From NCBI RefSeq assembly GCF_042654245.1, contig NZ_JBHSGI010000034.1, forward strand, positions 1 through 64,000: DNA of 64,000 nucleotides, in the 5' to 3' direction. Numbering within the stretch: the stretch's first letter is position 1; each line of letters starts with the position of its first letter. This document shows, in pieces, positions 35,775 to 44,412 of this stretch. Both the position numbers and the translations under genes were made by a program. Origin of the DNA: Seohaeicola_A nanhaiensis (GTDB lineage Bacteria > Pseudomonadota > Alphaproteobacteria > Rhodobacterales > Rhodobacteraceae). Below the pieces are notes generated by a model that was not told where the DNA came from, ran no database searches, and saw nothing but the letters and a program-made list of their open reading frames with translations.

Positions 35775-36526
35775 GGCGGCGGGTAGAGATACCGGTCGTC
35801 GAATCTTGCCAGCTTGCGCAGGCCCTCGCGGTTGTGGAGCCTCGCGCCGCCATCGCGGATGGTGCAGAGGCCCGCCTCGCGCAATTCCTTGCAGATGCGG
35901 CTGACGTGGACAGTGGAGAGGCCCGTGACCTCGGCAAGATCGGATTGCAGCAGGGGCAGGGGCATGTGGTCATCGACCACGAGGCCGCAGGCGCTGAGGC
36001 GCACATCCATTTCGCAGATGAAATCGGCTAGGGCGGCGGCAGCGCGCAGGCGGTTGGTGCGGAACAGCCAATGAAGGTGGATTGCGGCGTCGATCATGGT
36101 GAGCCACCACAGCTGGCGGGAATGATCGGCCGAAGCTTCCATGATCCGGAGGATGTCCGCGTTGGCGAATAGGGCGATCCTGGCCTCGCTCAGGGCCGAG
36201 ACGTCATGGTCGAGATATTTCAGCGGCAGGCCATGGAGGTCGACAAAATCGCCAGGCACCTGGATCGACACCAGTGCGCGGTCCGGGCCCGAACGACCGC
36301 CGCCGGAGATATACCGCACCATCGTGCCTTCGAGAAGCAGCGCGCTGTGTGTCATCGGCTCGCCCGCGCGGGAAAAGATTTCGCGGGCGTCGAGGTCGCG
36401 TATCTCTTCACAGGCGGCCTGCAGCTTCTGCCATAAAGCGGCATCCACCCGCCCCACCATTCCGCAGCGGTAACGCGAGTCGAGCGCTTCGGTCTGCGGC
36501 CCTCGGCCACTGTCGGGCGGACTCAT
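35771..36526 (-). CDS. Crp/Fnr family transcriptional regulator
   Basis: A regulator of about 251 residues: cyclic-nucleotide-binding-like beta roll (REIFSRAGEPMTHSALLLEGTMVRYI, IQVPGDFVDLHGLPLKYLDHDVSALSEARIALF) and a C-terminal winged helix-turn-helix (LAEVTGLSTVHVSRICKELREAGL). No N-terminal Cys cluster for an Fe-S sensor, so it is not a classical FNR. The ATG at 36526 starts near the conserved domain; ATG 36571 with a GAAGAG upstream is an alternative adding 15 residues. Convergent with the stress operon. Its target is unknown; control of that operon is only a guess. Confidence 0.85.
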   Translation of the reverse strand: MSPPDSGRGPQTEALDSRYRCGMVGRVDAALWQKLQAACEEIRDLDAREIFSRAGEPMTHSALLLEGTMVRYISGGGRSGPDRALVSIQVPGDFVDLHGLPLKYLDHDVSALSEARIALFANADILRIMEASADHSRQLWWLTMIDAAIHLHWLFRTNRLRAAAALADFICEMDVRLSACGLVVDDHMPLPLLQSDLAEVTGLSTVHVSRICKELREAGLCTIRDGGARLHNREGLRKLARFDDRYLYPPP

Positions 36527-36713
36527 TGTGGCGCCCCGCCGGGTCGTGTTTCTTTGTTGTCCTCGTTTCATCGTCTCTTCGTCTTCGGTGGCGGACAGCC
36601 TTGCGGAGCATCGCATCGCCCGTGGGAAATCCGCGGGCGATGACATGGCATCCACGCCAGGGTCTTCTGCATGATGTCAGGGTAACACCGTTTGGGCCCC
36701 GGCGTTCCCTGAA

Positions 36714-38162
36714 TCAGTTCAAGGATCTGAGTTCCTGCCAGAATACCGGCGTCAGAAGCACGAAAAACGTGATCATTTCGAGCCGGCCGAGATACATGCC
36801 GAGGGACAGCACCAGTTTTACAGGATCGGAGAGACCGGCAAAGTTGCCGGCGGGGCCCACGATGGAACCCACCCCCGGGCCGACGTTGGCGAGCGCTGTC
36901 AGCGCGCCGCTGGTCGCGGTGGCGAAGTCCAGCCCGAGCAGCGCGAGCGCCGCGGCCAGGGCCGCGAAGGTCAGCGCATAGAAAGCGAAAAAGGTCATGA
37001 CCCCCTGCTGCACGTCTTCCTCGATGCGCCGCCCCTCGTAGCGGATCACGAGGATCTGGTGGGGCGAGCGTATCGAGCGGAGCTGCGCCGCGACGGAGCG
37101 CTGCACGATCAGCCAGCGCATCGCCTTCACCCCGCCCGCCGTCGAGCCGGTGCAGCCGCCAACTGCGGTGAGGCAGAAGAAGACGACAACGGCGAAGGAG
37201 CCCCAAAGCGTGTAGTCGGTCGTGGCGAAGCCGGTCGTGGTGACGACCGAGACGACGTTGAAGGCCACCAGGCGCAGCGCGACCAGAACATCCATACCCT
37301 TTGTCTCTGAAAGCCAGAGAGTGAGGATGGCAATGACGCCGCCAAGGCTCCAGAGCATGGCGCGGACCTGCTCGCTCTGGAAGGAGCGGCGGACGGCGCC
37401 GCGGATATACCAGGCGAAGGGCAGCGCGCCGCCCAGCATGAACAGGGTGGCGGCCCATTGCAGGAAGGGGCTGCTGAAATGGCCGAAGGATGCGTCGTAG
37501 CCGGAGTATCCGCCGGTGGAGAGGGTTGTCATCGCATGGGTGACGGCGTCGAAAAAGCTCATCCCGCCAGCGAAGTAGGCAGCGGTGCACAGTGCCATCA
37601 GCCCGAGATAGATTTTCAGCGTCGCGGCGGCAAAGAGGGTGGCGCTGCGCAACTCCTTTTCCCCCTTGTCCGAGCTTTCGGTGCGGAACAGCTGCATCCC
37701 GCCGACCTTGAGGATCGGCAGAAATGCGATGCCGGTGACGATGAAGCCGACACCGCCGATCGCCTGCAGCACGGCCCGCCAGAAGATGATCCCATGCGGC
37801 GTCGTGTCGAGGCCGACCATGACGGTCGAGCCTGTGGTGGTGATGCCCGACATGGCCTCGAAAAAGGCGTCGACCGGCGAGAGCGACCAGAGGAGCAGCG
37901 GAATCGCACCCGTCGTTGCGGCGATCAGCCAGACGCTGGAGGTGAGAATGAAGGTATGGATCCGGTGCAGCCCGGAAAAGGTCGCGTTGGTCGCCAGGCA
38001 TATGAAAACGCCGACAAGCCCCGTTACGAGCGACGCCTCGACGAAGACCTTCCGGGTTTCCTGAAACAGCAGGGCGTCGAAGGCCATAAGGCCCGCGATG
38101 AAGAGCAACACCAGGCCGTTGACAAAATAGACGAAGTGCATCTTCCGCCTGTTGCGCCGCAT
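36714..38162 (-). CDS. trkH: TrkH family potassium transporter
   Basis: About 482 residues with at least ten membrane segments. The repeated potassium-selectivity loops of the Trk/Ktr superfamily are seen: SGITTTGSTVM, TTLSTGGYSG, SVVTTTGFATTDY and ANVGPGVGSIVG. The family function is potassium import, usually with a TrkA regulator, which is not in this window. The frame is open further upstream to 38255, but those residues look non-membrane and un-conserved; ATG 38162 or 38141 fits the first membrane segment better, without a strong ribosome binding site. Confidence 0.88.
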   Translation of the reverse strand: MRRNRRKMHFVYFVNGLVLLFIAGLMAFDALLFQETRKVFVEASLVTGLVGVFICLATNATFSGLHRIHTFILTSSVWLIAATTGAIPLLLWSLSPVDAFFEAMSGITTTGSTVMVGLDTTPHGIIFWRAVLQAIGGVGFIVTGIAFLPILKVGGMQLFRTESSDKGEKELRSATLFAAATLKIYLGLMALCTAAYFAGGMSFFDAVTHAMTTLSTGGYSGYDASFGHFSSPFLQWAATLFMLGGALPFAWYIRGAVRRSFQSEQVRAMLWSLGGVIAILTLWLSETKGMDVLVALRLVAFNVVSVVTTTGFATTDYTLWGSFAVVVFFCLTAVGGCTGSTAGGVKAMRWLIVQRSVAAQLRSIRSPHQILVIRYEGRRIEEDVQQGVMTFFAFYALTFAALAAALALLGLDFATATSGALTALANVGPGVGSIVGPAGNFAGLSDPVKLVLSLGMYLGRLEMITFFVLLTPVFWQELRSLN

Positions 38163-38325
38163 CACACGCGACGCCGCCCTGTTCAAACCAGTCCGACCAG
38201 CCTTGGCCCGGACGGCACCAGGGCTGTCGCAGGAAGGCGGACTGACGCTCTCCATAATCCAGCGCCAAGAACTTGTCCAATCGGAGATCGGCGAGGCCCG
38301 GATTGCCCGGACGCGCGGTGACGCC

Positions 38326-39240
38326 TCAGGGCGCGCGGCGCGGGTCGGGCGGGGTGGGCGGCCGGCCCTTGCTGCGTTCGCGTTGCCAGATGTAGAGGCC
38401 CGAGGCGATGATGATCAGGCCGCCGGCCAGCAGCCAGGGTGTCGGCCAGGTGCCAAAGAACAGGATGCCTGCCAGTGCGGCCAGCAGCAGCTGGATATAA
38501 ATCACCGGGGCCAGTATCGACGCATCCGCCAGACGGTGCGCCGAGGTGGCGCAGATGTGACCCAGCGCGCCGAAGCAGCCAATGGCGAGCATGACGGTGA
38601 AATCCCAGAGCGTCGTGGGCCAGGTCCAGAGGCCGATGGCCAGGGGCGCCATGCCAAGCGTGGCAAAGCCGCTGGTCCAGAGCTGGGAGGTGGAGTTGCT
38701 TTCGATGCCGGCCAGCTTGCGGGTCAGAATGAAATAGAGGCCGCTGAACATGAGCGAGGCGATGTTGAGCAACATCGCCGGGTGAAAGGCCGCGCCCCAG
38801 GGCTGCATCACCACCAGCACGCCGATGAAGCCGGTACAGACGGCGGCGATACGGCGGATGCCCACCTGTTCGCCGAGGATCGGGATCGACAGAAGCGTGA
38901 CCACGATGGGCCCGGCGAAGTTGATCGTCGTGGTGACCGTGATCGGCAGGTAGGAGAGCGCCAGGAAGTTCAGGATCGTGCTGCCCAGCAGCAGGACAGC
39001 GCGGGCGGCCTGCCAGAGCGGGCTGGCCGAGCGGAAGGCGGCGAGACCCTCGCGCGGCACAAAGAGCACGACGGAGAAAAGGAAATGTCCGGCATAGCGG
39101 CAGAAGACCACCTGCAGCGCGGGCAGCCCGGCGATCATCAGCCATTTGGCGGAACTGTCGATCAGGGTGAAGAAGACCACCGCCAGCGCCATCAGGGCGA
39201 CGCCGCGGGCGGTGCGGTCTTCGCGGCCGGCGACCGCCAC
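38326..39240 (-). CDS. DMT superfamily transporter (EamA)
   Basis: A 304-residue inner-membrane protein with ten predicted segments in two EamA halves (VALMALAVVFFTLIDSSAKWL ... LGEQVGIRRIAAVCTGFIGVLVVMQP; then MLLNIASLMFSGLYFILTRKLAG ... LIIIASGLYIWQRER). A metabolite exporter family; substrate unknown. It starts 6 bases past the SDR stop on the same strand, so it is probably in the PhyH/TRAP catabolic operon. Confidence 0.88.
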   Translation of the reverse strand: MAVAGREDRTARGVALMALAVVFFTLIDSSAKWLMIAGLPALQVVFCRYAGHFLFSVVLFVPREGLAAFRSASPLWQAARAVLLLGSTILNFLALSYLPITVTTTINFAGPIVVTLLSIPILGEQVGIRRIAAVCTGFIGVLVVMQPWGAAFHPAMLLNIASLMFSGLYFILTRKLAGIESNSTSQLWTSGFATLGMAPLAIGLWTWPTTLWDFTVMLAIGCFGALGHICATSAHRLADASILAPVIYIQLLLAALAGILFFGTWPTPWLLAGGLIIIASGLYIWQRERSKGRPPTPPDPRRAP

Positions 39241-39245
39241 GGGAC

Positions 39246-39971
39246 TCAGCCCGCCGCCCAGCCGCCGTCGATCACATGCGCCTGTCCGGTGGTAAAGGCC
39301 GACTCGTCGGAACCGAGGTAGACGGCCAGATGCGCGATCTCCTCGGGCGTGCCGATGCGGCCCATCGGCTGGCGGACGATGAAGGCCTTTTTGGCTGCCT
39401 CATAGTCGCCCATGGCGCGCAGCCGGTCCTGCAGCGAGGGGCTTTCGACCGTGCCGGGGCAGATGCAGTTGCAGCGGATGCCCTTGGTCACGAAATCTAC
39501 GGCCACCGATTTGGTGAGCCCGATCACGGCGGCCTTGGAGGCGCCGTAGACGAAGCGGTTGGGCGCGGCGATGATCGAGGAGGCCACCGAAGCGATGTTG
39601 ACGATGGCACCGCCGCCGCGTTCGATCATGCCCGGAAGGGCCGCCTGAATCGAGTGAAACTGGGCGCGCACGTTGAGTTTGAAGGCAAAGTCGAAGTCGT
39701 CGTCGGTGGCTTCGAGAATCGTGCCGGCGTGGACGTAGCCCGCGCAGTTGACCAGAATGTCGGGCCTGGCGTCCGTGACGGCGGATTGCAATGCGCCCTT
39801 GTCGGTCACGTCCAGCGCGAAGGTCTCGGCCCCTTGGATATCCAGCAGATCGGGCTTCAGGTCTGTGGCGATCACGGTGGCGCCTTCGCGCACGTAGGCT
39901 GTGGCGATGGCCTTGCCGATGCCCTGTCCGGCGGCGGTGACGAAGGCGCGTTTTCCTTGCAGGCGCATCAT
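39246..39971 (-). CDS. SDR family oxidoreductase (DHRS6/BDH2-like)
   Basis: A 241-residue classical SDR: TAAGQGIGKAIATAYVREGATVIATDL (NAD-binding, Asp favouring NAD), ILVNCAGYVHAGTI, NIASVASS, catalytic YGASK, RCNCICPGTVESPSLQDR and a DGGWAAG end. The RCNC-PGTV-SPSL signature closely matches human DHRS6/BDH2 and bacterial relatives proposed to act on small hydroxy- or keto-acids, including 4-oxoproline and keto-deoxy-sugar acids. ATG 39971 overlaps the upstream dehydrogenase stop. Confidence 0.88.
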   Translation of the reverse strand: MMRLQGKRAFVTAAGQGIGKAIATAYVREGATVIATDLKPDLLDIQGAETFALDVTDKGALQSAVTDARPDILVNCAGYVHAGTILEATDDDFDFAFKLNVRAQFHSIQAALPGMIERGGGAIVNIASVASSIIAAPNRFVYGASKAAVIGLTKSVAVDFVTKGIRCNCICPGTVESPSLQDRLRAMGDYEAAKKAFIVRQPMGRIGTPEEIAHLAVYLGSDESAFTTGQAHVIDGGWAAG

Positions 39972-40855
39972 TTGTCCTTCAGGTGAGCGGCAAGGTAGTC
40001 GACGATCTGCGGCACCATCTGGTCCGCCGCGCCGCTGTCGCGCGCCTCGGTCAGGGTGGCATGGGCCGCGCCCGACATGCGGGTCTTGGCGCCCAGCCCC
40101 TCGGCCATCTCGCGGTAATAGGTCACGTCCTTGGTCGCATTGGCGATCGAGAAGGCGAGGTCGATCTTGTGATCGACCGCGTAGTTGCGCACGAAGTCCA
40201 TCATGCCCGATTTGAGCGGCCCGGCCGCCATGACCGAATAGAGCTGCTGGCGGTCGATTCCGGCGAGATCGGCCATGGCAAAGGCCTCGGACATGGCGCA
40301 GGCGGTGGTCATGGCGAAGAAGTTGTTGATCAGCTTGATCGTATGGCCGGACCCGAGCGCACCAAGGTGGAAGACATTCTCGCCCAGGTCGTCGAGGACT
40401 GGCTTCACGCTGTCGTAGGTCGCCTTGTCGCCTGAGCACATGATGTTCAGCTTGCCATCCACCGCATGGGCCGGGGTGCGCCCCAGCGGCGCGTCGAGAT
40501 ATGTCGCGCCCTTCGCGGCCAGATCGGCGCCGATCCTCTGGGTCGAGCCGGGCAGGGAGGTGCCGAAGTCGATCACCACCTGTCCCTCGCGCGTGCCGGC
40601 GAGAACGCCGTTATCGCCATAGACGCGCGATTCGACGTGATCGGAGGTGCCCATGCAGAACATCACGATATCGCTGGCCTCGGCCACCTCGCGTGCGGTC
40701 TTCGCCTCGGTTGCGCCGCGGGCGACGGCGGCCTCGACGCCGCTGCGGTCGCGGTTGCCCAGAACAGTGAGCGTATAGCCTTTGTCCTGCAGCCGCTGCA
40801 CCATGGCGCGCCCCATGAGGCCGAGGCCGATGAATCCGATCCGTTTGTCTGCCAT
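39968..40855 (-). CDS. 3-hydroxyisobutyrate dehydrogenase family oxidoreductase
   Basis: A 295-residue beta-hydroxyacid dehydrogenase: GFIGLGLMGRAM nucleotide-binding start, VVIDFGTSLPGST, DAPLGRTPAHAVDGKLNIMCSGD (substrate-binding strand), and the catalytic Lys in GSGHTIKLINNFFAM. Family knowledge: NAD(P)-dependent oxidation of 3-hydroxyisobutyrate, tartronate semialdehyde and similar acids. It sits between the PhyH-type dioxygenase and the SDR, so the three probably act in sequence. Confidence 0.9.
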   Translation of the reverse strand: MADKRIGFIGLGLMGRAMVQRLQDKGYTLTVLGNRDRSGVEAAVARGATEAKTAREVAEASDIVMFCMGTSDHVESRVYGDNGVLAGTREGQVVIDFGTSLPGSTQRIGADLAAKGATYLDAPLGRTPAHAVDGKLNIMCSGDKATYDSVKPVLDDLGENVFHLGALGSGHTIKLINNFFAMTTACAMSEAFAMADLAGIDRQQLYSVMAAGPLKSGMMDFVRNYAVDHKIDLAFSIANATKDVTYYREMAEGLGAKTRMSGAAHATLTEARDSGAADQMVPQIVDYLAAHLKDK

Positions 40856-40872
40856 GTGCTGTCTTCCGTTCG

Positions 40873-41814
40873 TCAGGCGCAGGCGGGACTGTCGGCCCGC
40901 CAGCGGTGAATGGGGATATGAGGTTTCTGCGCCAAGCGCGCGCGGGCTTCAAGCCATAGGTCGCGCCAGGCCTGCCAATCCGTCAGAACGGTTTCCGGCG
41001 CGCGGTGCGAGCGGGCGATGAAGGACGGGAAATGGCTGCGCCCGGTGGGCTGGCCGGTCACGTTGAAGCGGATGTCGAAGGACCAGCGGAACCCCTGCGT
41101 GGTGTTCGCCAGCGAGGCATGCGGCGTCAGCGGGTGGAAGATCACCGCGCCGCCGGCCTTGACCGGCAGGGGCACGGCATCGTCCGGATTCAGGAAGCCG
41201 TCGGCAATAGCCGTCTGGGTCTTGGGGCAATGCGGATACATCCGTGGCTTGCCCGGGATCGCCTGCAGGCAACCGTTCTCGACCGTGGCGTCAGTGATCG
41301 CGAGCCAGACGGTGACCATCTGGGTGTTGTCGCCCTCTTCATGGCCCACCGCGCGGTCCTGGTGCCAGTCGGTGGCGGTGACATGGGCGCGGTTTTCGCT
41401 GCCGCGCAGGGTCTTCGCGGGGGGCTTGATGCGGACGTGCTGGATCGGGTTCGAGGTGATCTCGGGGCCGATCAGGCTTTCGACGGTATCGAGCAGGCGT
41501 GGGCAGGTCAGCATGTCGAAGACGGCAGGACCGAAGTGGAACGGCGTATCCGCGTGGATGGTGTCGCCGGGCAGCGAGATGTCCATCGGCTGGAACCAGT
41601 CGCAGCCGGCGGTGTAGGAGGTCTGGAGCTTGGCCCAGAAGTCCTGGTCGCCGGGCGGCGGCACCAATCCCTCGGCGTGCCAGCGGTCGTAGAGGCTGTC
41701 GAGCAGATCTGCATATTCGGCGCGGATGCGGATCAGCAGGTCGGGCGGCAGCAGGTTCTCGACCACGAGGACGCCTTCGGTGTTGAAGCGGTCGATCTGG
41801 GCCTGGGTCAGCAT
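40873..41814 (-). CDS. Phytanoyl-CoA dioxygenase (PhyH) family protein
   Basis: A 313-residue Fe(II)/2-oxoglutarate-dependent oxygenase: iron ligands in TDWHQDRAV (His-x-Asp) and a distal His in FHPLTPHASLANTT, with a downstream Arg (FRWSFDIRF) for 2-oxoglutarate. Starts MLTQAQIDRFNTEGVLVVENLL, typical of the family. ATG 41814 with AAAGG upstream. It hydroxylates a substrate that the TRAP genes presumably import; the two downstream dehydrogenases could oxidise the product. Confidence 0.9.
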   Translation of the reverse strand: MLTQAQIDRFNTEGVLVVENLLPPDLLIRIRAEYADLLDSLYDRWHAEGLVPPPGDQDFWAKLQTSYTAGCDWFQPMDISLPGDTIHADTPFHFGPAVFDMLTCPRLLDTVESLIGPEITSNPIQHVRIKPPAKTLRGSENRAHVTATDWHQDRAVGHEEGDNTQMVTVWLAITDATVENGCLQAIPGKPRMYPHCPKTQTAIADGFLNPDDAVPLPVKAGGAVIFHPLTPHASLANTTQGFRWSFDIRFNVTGQPTGRSHFPSFIARSHRAPETVLTDWQAWRDLWLEARARLAQKPHIPIHRWRADSPACA

Positions 41815-41849
41815 GGATGAACCTTTCTCTGGTTTCCCCTCACCCCCGG

Positions 41850-41873
41850 CCCCTCTCTTCCGGCGGAGAGGGG
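41850..41873. repeat. CCCCTCTC/GAGAGGGG hairpin between TRAP permease and PhyH
   Basis: Perfect 8-base stem around an 8-base loop with C-rich flanks (CCCCTCACCCCCGGC). No U tract follows, so it is not a classical terminator; dispersed elements of this look are common in proteobacterial intergenic DNA. It may adjust expression between the transporter and the catabolic genes. Confidence 0.5.
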
Positions 41874-41898
41874 AGGGTCTGCGTGTCAGTCGCGGCAC

Positions 41899-43536
41899 TC
41901 ACAGGAACACCGTCACGATGGGCGGCCAGGCCAGCAGCACCAGCAGGGCCAGAAGCTGGATGCAGATGAAGGGCAGGAAGCCACGGAAGATATCGGTGAG
42001 CGAGATATGATCGGGCGCCACCGACTTGAGATAGAAGGCGGCCGGGCCGAAGGGCGGCGACAGGAAGCTGACCTGCATGTTCATGCAGAAGACAACGCCG
42101 AACCAGATCGCCACCTGACTGGGGTCGAGCGTGCCGAACCAGCCGATCTCGTCCACCGGCAGTTTCAGCACGATGGGCAGGAACACCGGCATGATCAGCA
42201 GCACGATGCCGACCCAGTCCATGAACATGCCCATAATCAGGAAGATCAGCATCATCACCAGGATGATGCCCATGGTGGGCAGGTTGTAGCCGACGATCAT
42301 GTTGGCGACATAGGTCGGCCCGCCCGCCAGCGTATAGGCCGCGGCCAGCGCGGCGGCGCCAATAGTGACCCAGATGATCGTGCCGGTCGATTTCAGCGTG
42401 CGCATCACCGCGTCCCAGACGATTTCGAAGGTCATCTCGCGGCGCATCAGGCCGATGATGAAGACGGCGACGACACCCATGCCCGCGGCCTCGGTGATGC
42501 CGGTGATGCCGCCATAGATCGAGCCGAGCACGACGCCGATCACGATGATCGGGGCGACCAGGCCCTTGCCCATGCGCCAGCCGGCCAGCGTACGCTCGCG
42601 CCCGATGACGACGAAGATCAGCGCCAGGGCGAGCACGCCCGCGCCGATCAGCCAGGGGAGGTCCGAGACCATGCCAAGCGGGATCGGGTCGACCCCTTCC
42701 AGCACGTCATTGGCGCTGGTGACCGTGAAGAACAGCGCGCGCAGCGTCAGGACGGCGCTGGCGCCGAACACCAGGCAGGAGAGGAAGCCGAGGAACATCA
42801 GCCGCTTTTCATTGGCGGGCGGGTCGTTCGGATCGGGCGGCGGCAGGGGGGCCTGCTCCGGGTTCAGCCGGGTGCGGATGTAGATGTAGATGATGAAGAA
42901 GGAGGCGAGCATGAAGCCCGGCAGGAAGGAGGCGGTGAACAGCGCCTTGATCGAGGTCTCGGTGATGAGACCGTAGAAGATCAGCACGATCGACGGCGGG
43001 ATCATCGTGCCAAGGCTGCCGCTGGCGCAGATCGTGCCGATGGCAAGGTTCTGGTTGTAGCCGAGGCGCAGCATCTGGGGCAGGGCGATCAGCCCCAGCA
43101 GCACCACCTCGCCGCCGATGATACCGCTCATCGCCGCCATGATGACTGCCATGATCGAGGTGACGAAGGCGATGCCGCCGCGCGTCCGGCTGAGCCAGGC
43201 GTTCAGCGAGGCATACATGTCGCGCGCGATGCCCGAGCGTTCGAGCAAGGCGGCCATGAAGATGAACAGAGGCACCGATATGAGGACGTAATTCGTCATC
43301 TGCCGGTAGATGGCGAGCGACAGCACTCCCATCGGCCCCTTGCCGAAGCTGCCGAACAGCACCGCGGGGCCGAATTTCATCATCATCACCAGCACGGCGA
43401 GGAAGGCCGAGGCAAAGCCGAGCGGCATCCCGATGGCCAGCAGGGCGAACATCGCCAGCAGCAGGATCAGAGAAATCATCCCCGGATCGACGCGCATCCA
43501 GTTGAAATCGGCAAGCGAAGGCAGGAGATCCGTCAT
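41899..43536 (-). CDS. dctM: TRAP transporter large permease (DctM-type, long)
   Basis: A 545-residue large permease, longer than the usual 425-435. The core patterns are present (AAMSGIIGGEVVLLGLIALPQMLRLGYNQNLAIGTICASGSLGTMIPPSIVLIFYG and MFMDWVGIVLLIMPVFLPIV). About 110 extra residues in the middle (around 230-335) carry a proline-rich charged loop (PLPPPDPNDPPANEKR) and added membrane segments, as in the long DctM subgroup. Overlaps dctQ by 4 bases. Confidence 0.92.
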   Translation of the reverse strand: MTDLLPSLADFNWMRVDPGMISLILLLAMFALLAIGMPLGFASAFLAVLVMMMKFGPAVLFGSFGKGPMGVLSLAIYRQMTNYVLISVPLFIFMAALLERSGIARDMYASLNAWLSRTRGGIAFVTSIMAVIMAAMSGIIGGEVVLLGLIALPQMLRLGYNQNLAIGTICASGSLGTMIPPSIVLIFYGLITETSIKALFTASFLPGFMLASFFIIYIYIRTRLNPEQAPLPPPDPNDPPANEKRLMFLGFLSCLVFGASAVLTLRALFFTVTSANDVLEGVDPIPLGMVSDLPWLIGAGVLALALIFVVIGRERTLAGWRMGKGLVAPIIVIGVVLGSIYGGITGITEAAGMGVVAVFIIGLMRREMTFEIVWDAVMRTLKSTGTIIWVTIGAAALAAAYTLAGGPTYVANMIVGYNLPTMGIILVMMLIFLIMGMFMDWVGIVLLIMPVFLPIVLKLPVDEIGWFGTLDPSQVAIWFGVVFCMNMQVSFLSPPFGPAAFYLKSVAPDHISLTDIFRGFLPFICIQLLALLVLLAWPPIVTVFL

Positions 43537-44336
43537 TTTTGCACCGTCCTGCGAATGTTCTCGATCTCGACCTCGTCAATGTCATCCATCGGAGAGTGCG
43601 ACTTGGGTTCCTTGCGCCAGTCGGCGATCAGGTTCGACAGCGCCTGCAGCGCAACGAGCGAGATGATGATCAGCATGGCGGTCTTGACCGTGGCCGGGAT
43701 TGGCGGATCCCATGCGGTGCCGAAGGTTTCCATCCGCAAGAGCTTGTCGCGCGCCTCGTTGAAGCTGCCCCAGATCATCGCGAAGCAGAAGAACCAGATC
43801 AGGAACAGCGAGATGACATCGCAGACCTTGCGCATCCATCGCGGCATCACATCGTAGATGATGTAAATGCGGATATGGCTGCGCTGCTGCATGGCGTAAA
43901 GCCCGGCGAGCAGGAAGATGAAGGCGGCGATCCAGAGCGACAGTTCGTTGGCCCAGAGGGTGGGCTTGACGAAGACATAGCGCGAGATCACCTCGTAGAA
44001 CATGATGCAGACCACGGCGATGACGCCCAGCATCGCCACCCGCGAAAGCACCAGCGACAGGAGGTCCATCGGACCGGTCGGCTGGACCTCGATCGCGCCG
44101 ACGCGATCTGAGAGATAGACCGCCGTCATGAACAGCGCCGAGGTGAGCGCGATCAGGAAAGCCTGGATGACCGGCTTGCCGAGCGAGGGCACGACCTGGA
44201 GCACGGCGGTGCCTTCCGAGGGCGTGAGGATCACCCAGAAGCCGATCAGGAGGGTCAAGCCGATCAGGGCGATAGCGAGATTGCGGACGGGTCGGCGCAG
44301 CGGGCCAAGCCACACGCTGCTGGCGCTGTCGGTCAT
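43533..44336 (-). CDS. dctQ: TRAP transporter small permease (DctQ-type, long)
   Basis: A 267-residue membrane protein, longer than typical DctQ. An N-terminal pair of segments precedes the DctQ core VISRYVFVKPTLWANELSLWIAAFIFLLAGLYAMQQRSHIRIYIIYD. A long charged C-terminal tail (ADWRKEPKSHSPMDDIDEVEIENIRR) is cytoplasmic. ATG 44336 begins the conserved part. Matches the long DctM partner. Confidence 0.9.
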   Translation of the reverse strand: MTDSASSVWLGPLRRPVRNLAIALIGLTLLIGFWVILTPSEGTAVLQVVPSLGKPVIQAFLIALTSALFMTAVYLSDRVGAIEVQPTGPMDLLSLVLSRVAMLGVIAVVCIMFYEVISRYVFVKPTLWANELSLWIAAFIFLLAGLYAMQQRSHIRIYIIYDVMPRWMRKVCDVISLFLIWFFCFAMIWGSFNEARDKLLRMETFGTAWDPPIPATVKTAMLIIISLVALQALSNLIADWRKEPKSHSPMDDIDEVEIENIRRTVQK

Positions 44337-44412
44337 GGGACCTCGGGGGTTCAGGGTGCCGGTCAGGCGGGCCCCGGGAGGAGCCCGCCCTTGCTTCACA
44401 TCCGCTGGCGGA

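Noticed and set aside
42007..43857. 616-codon plus-strand frame opposite the TRAP permeases
   Set aside because: Extreme Asp/His/Gln/Glu content is the mirror of hydrophobic membrane codons on the other strand, not a protein.
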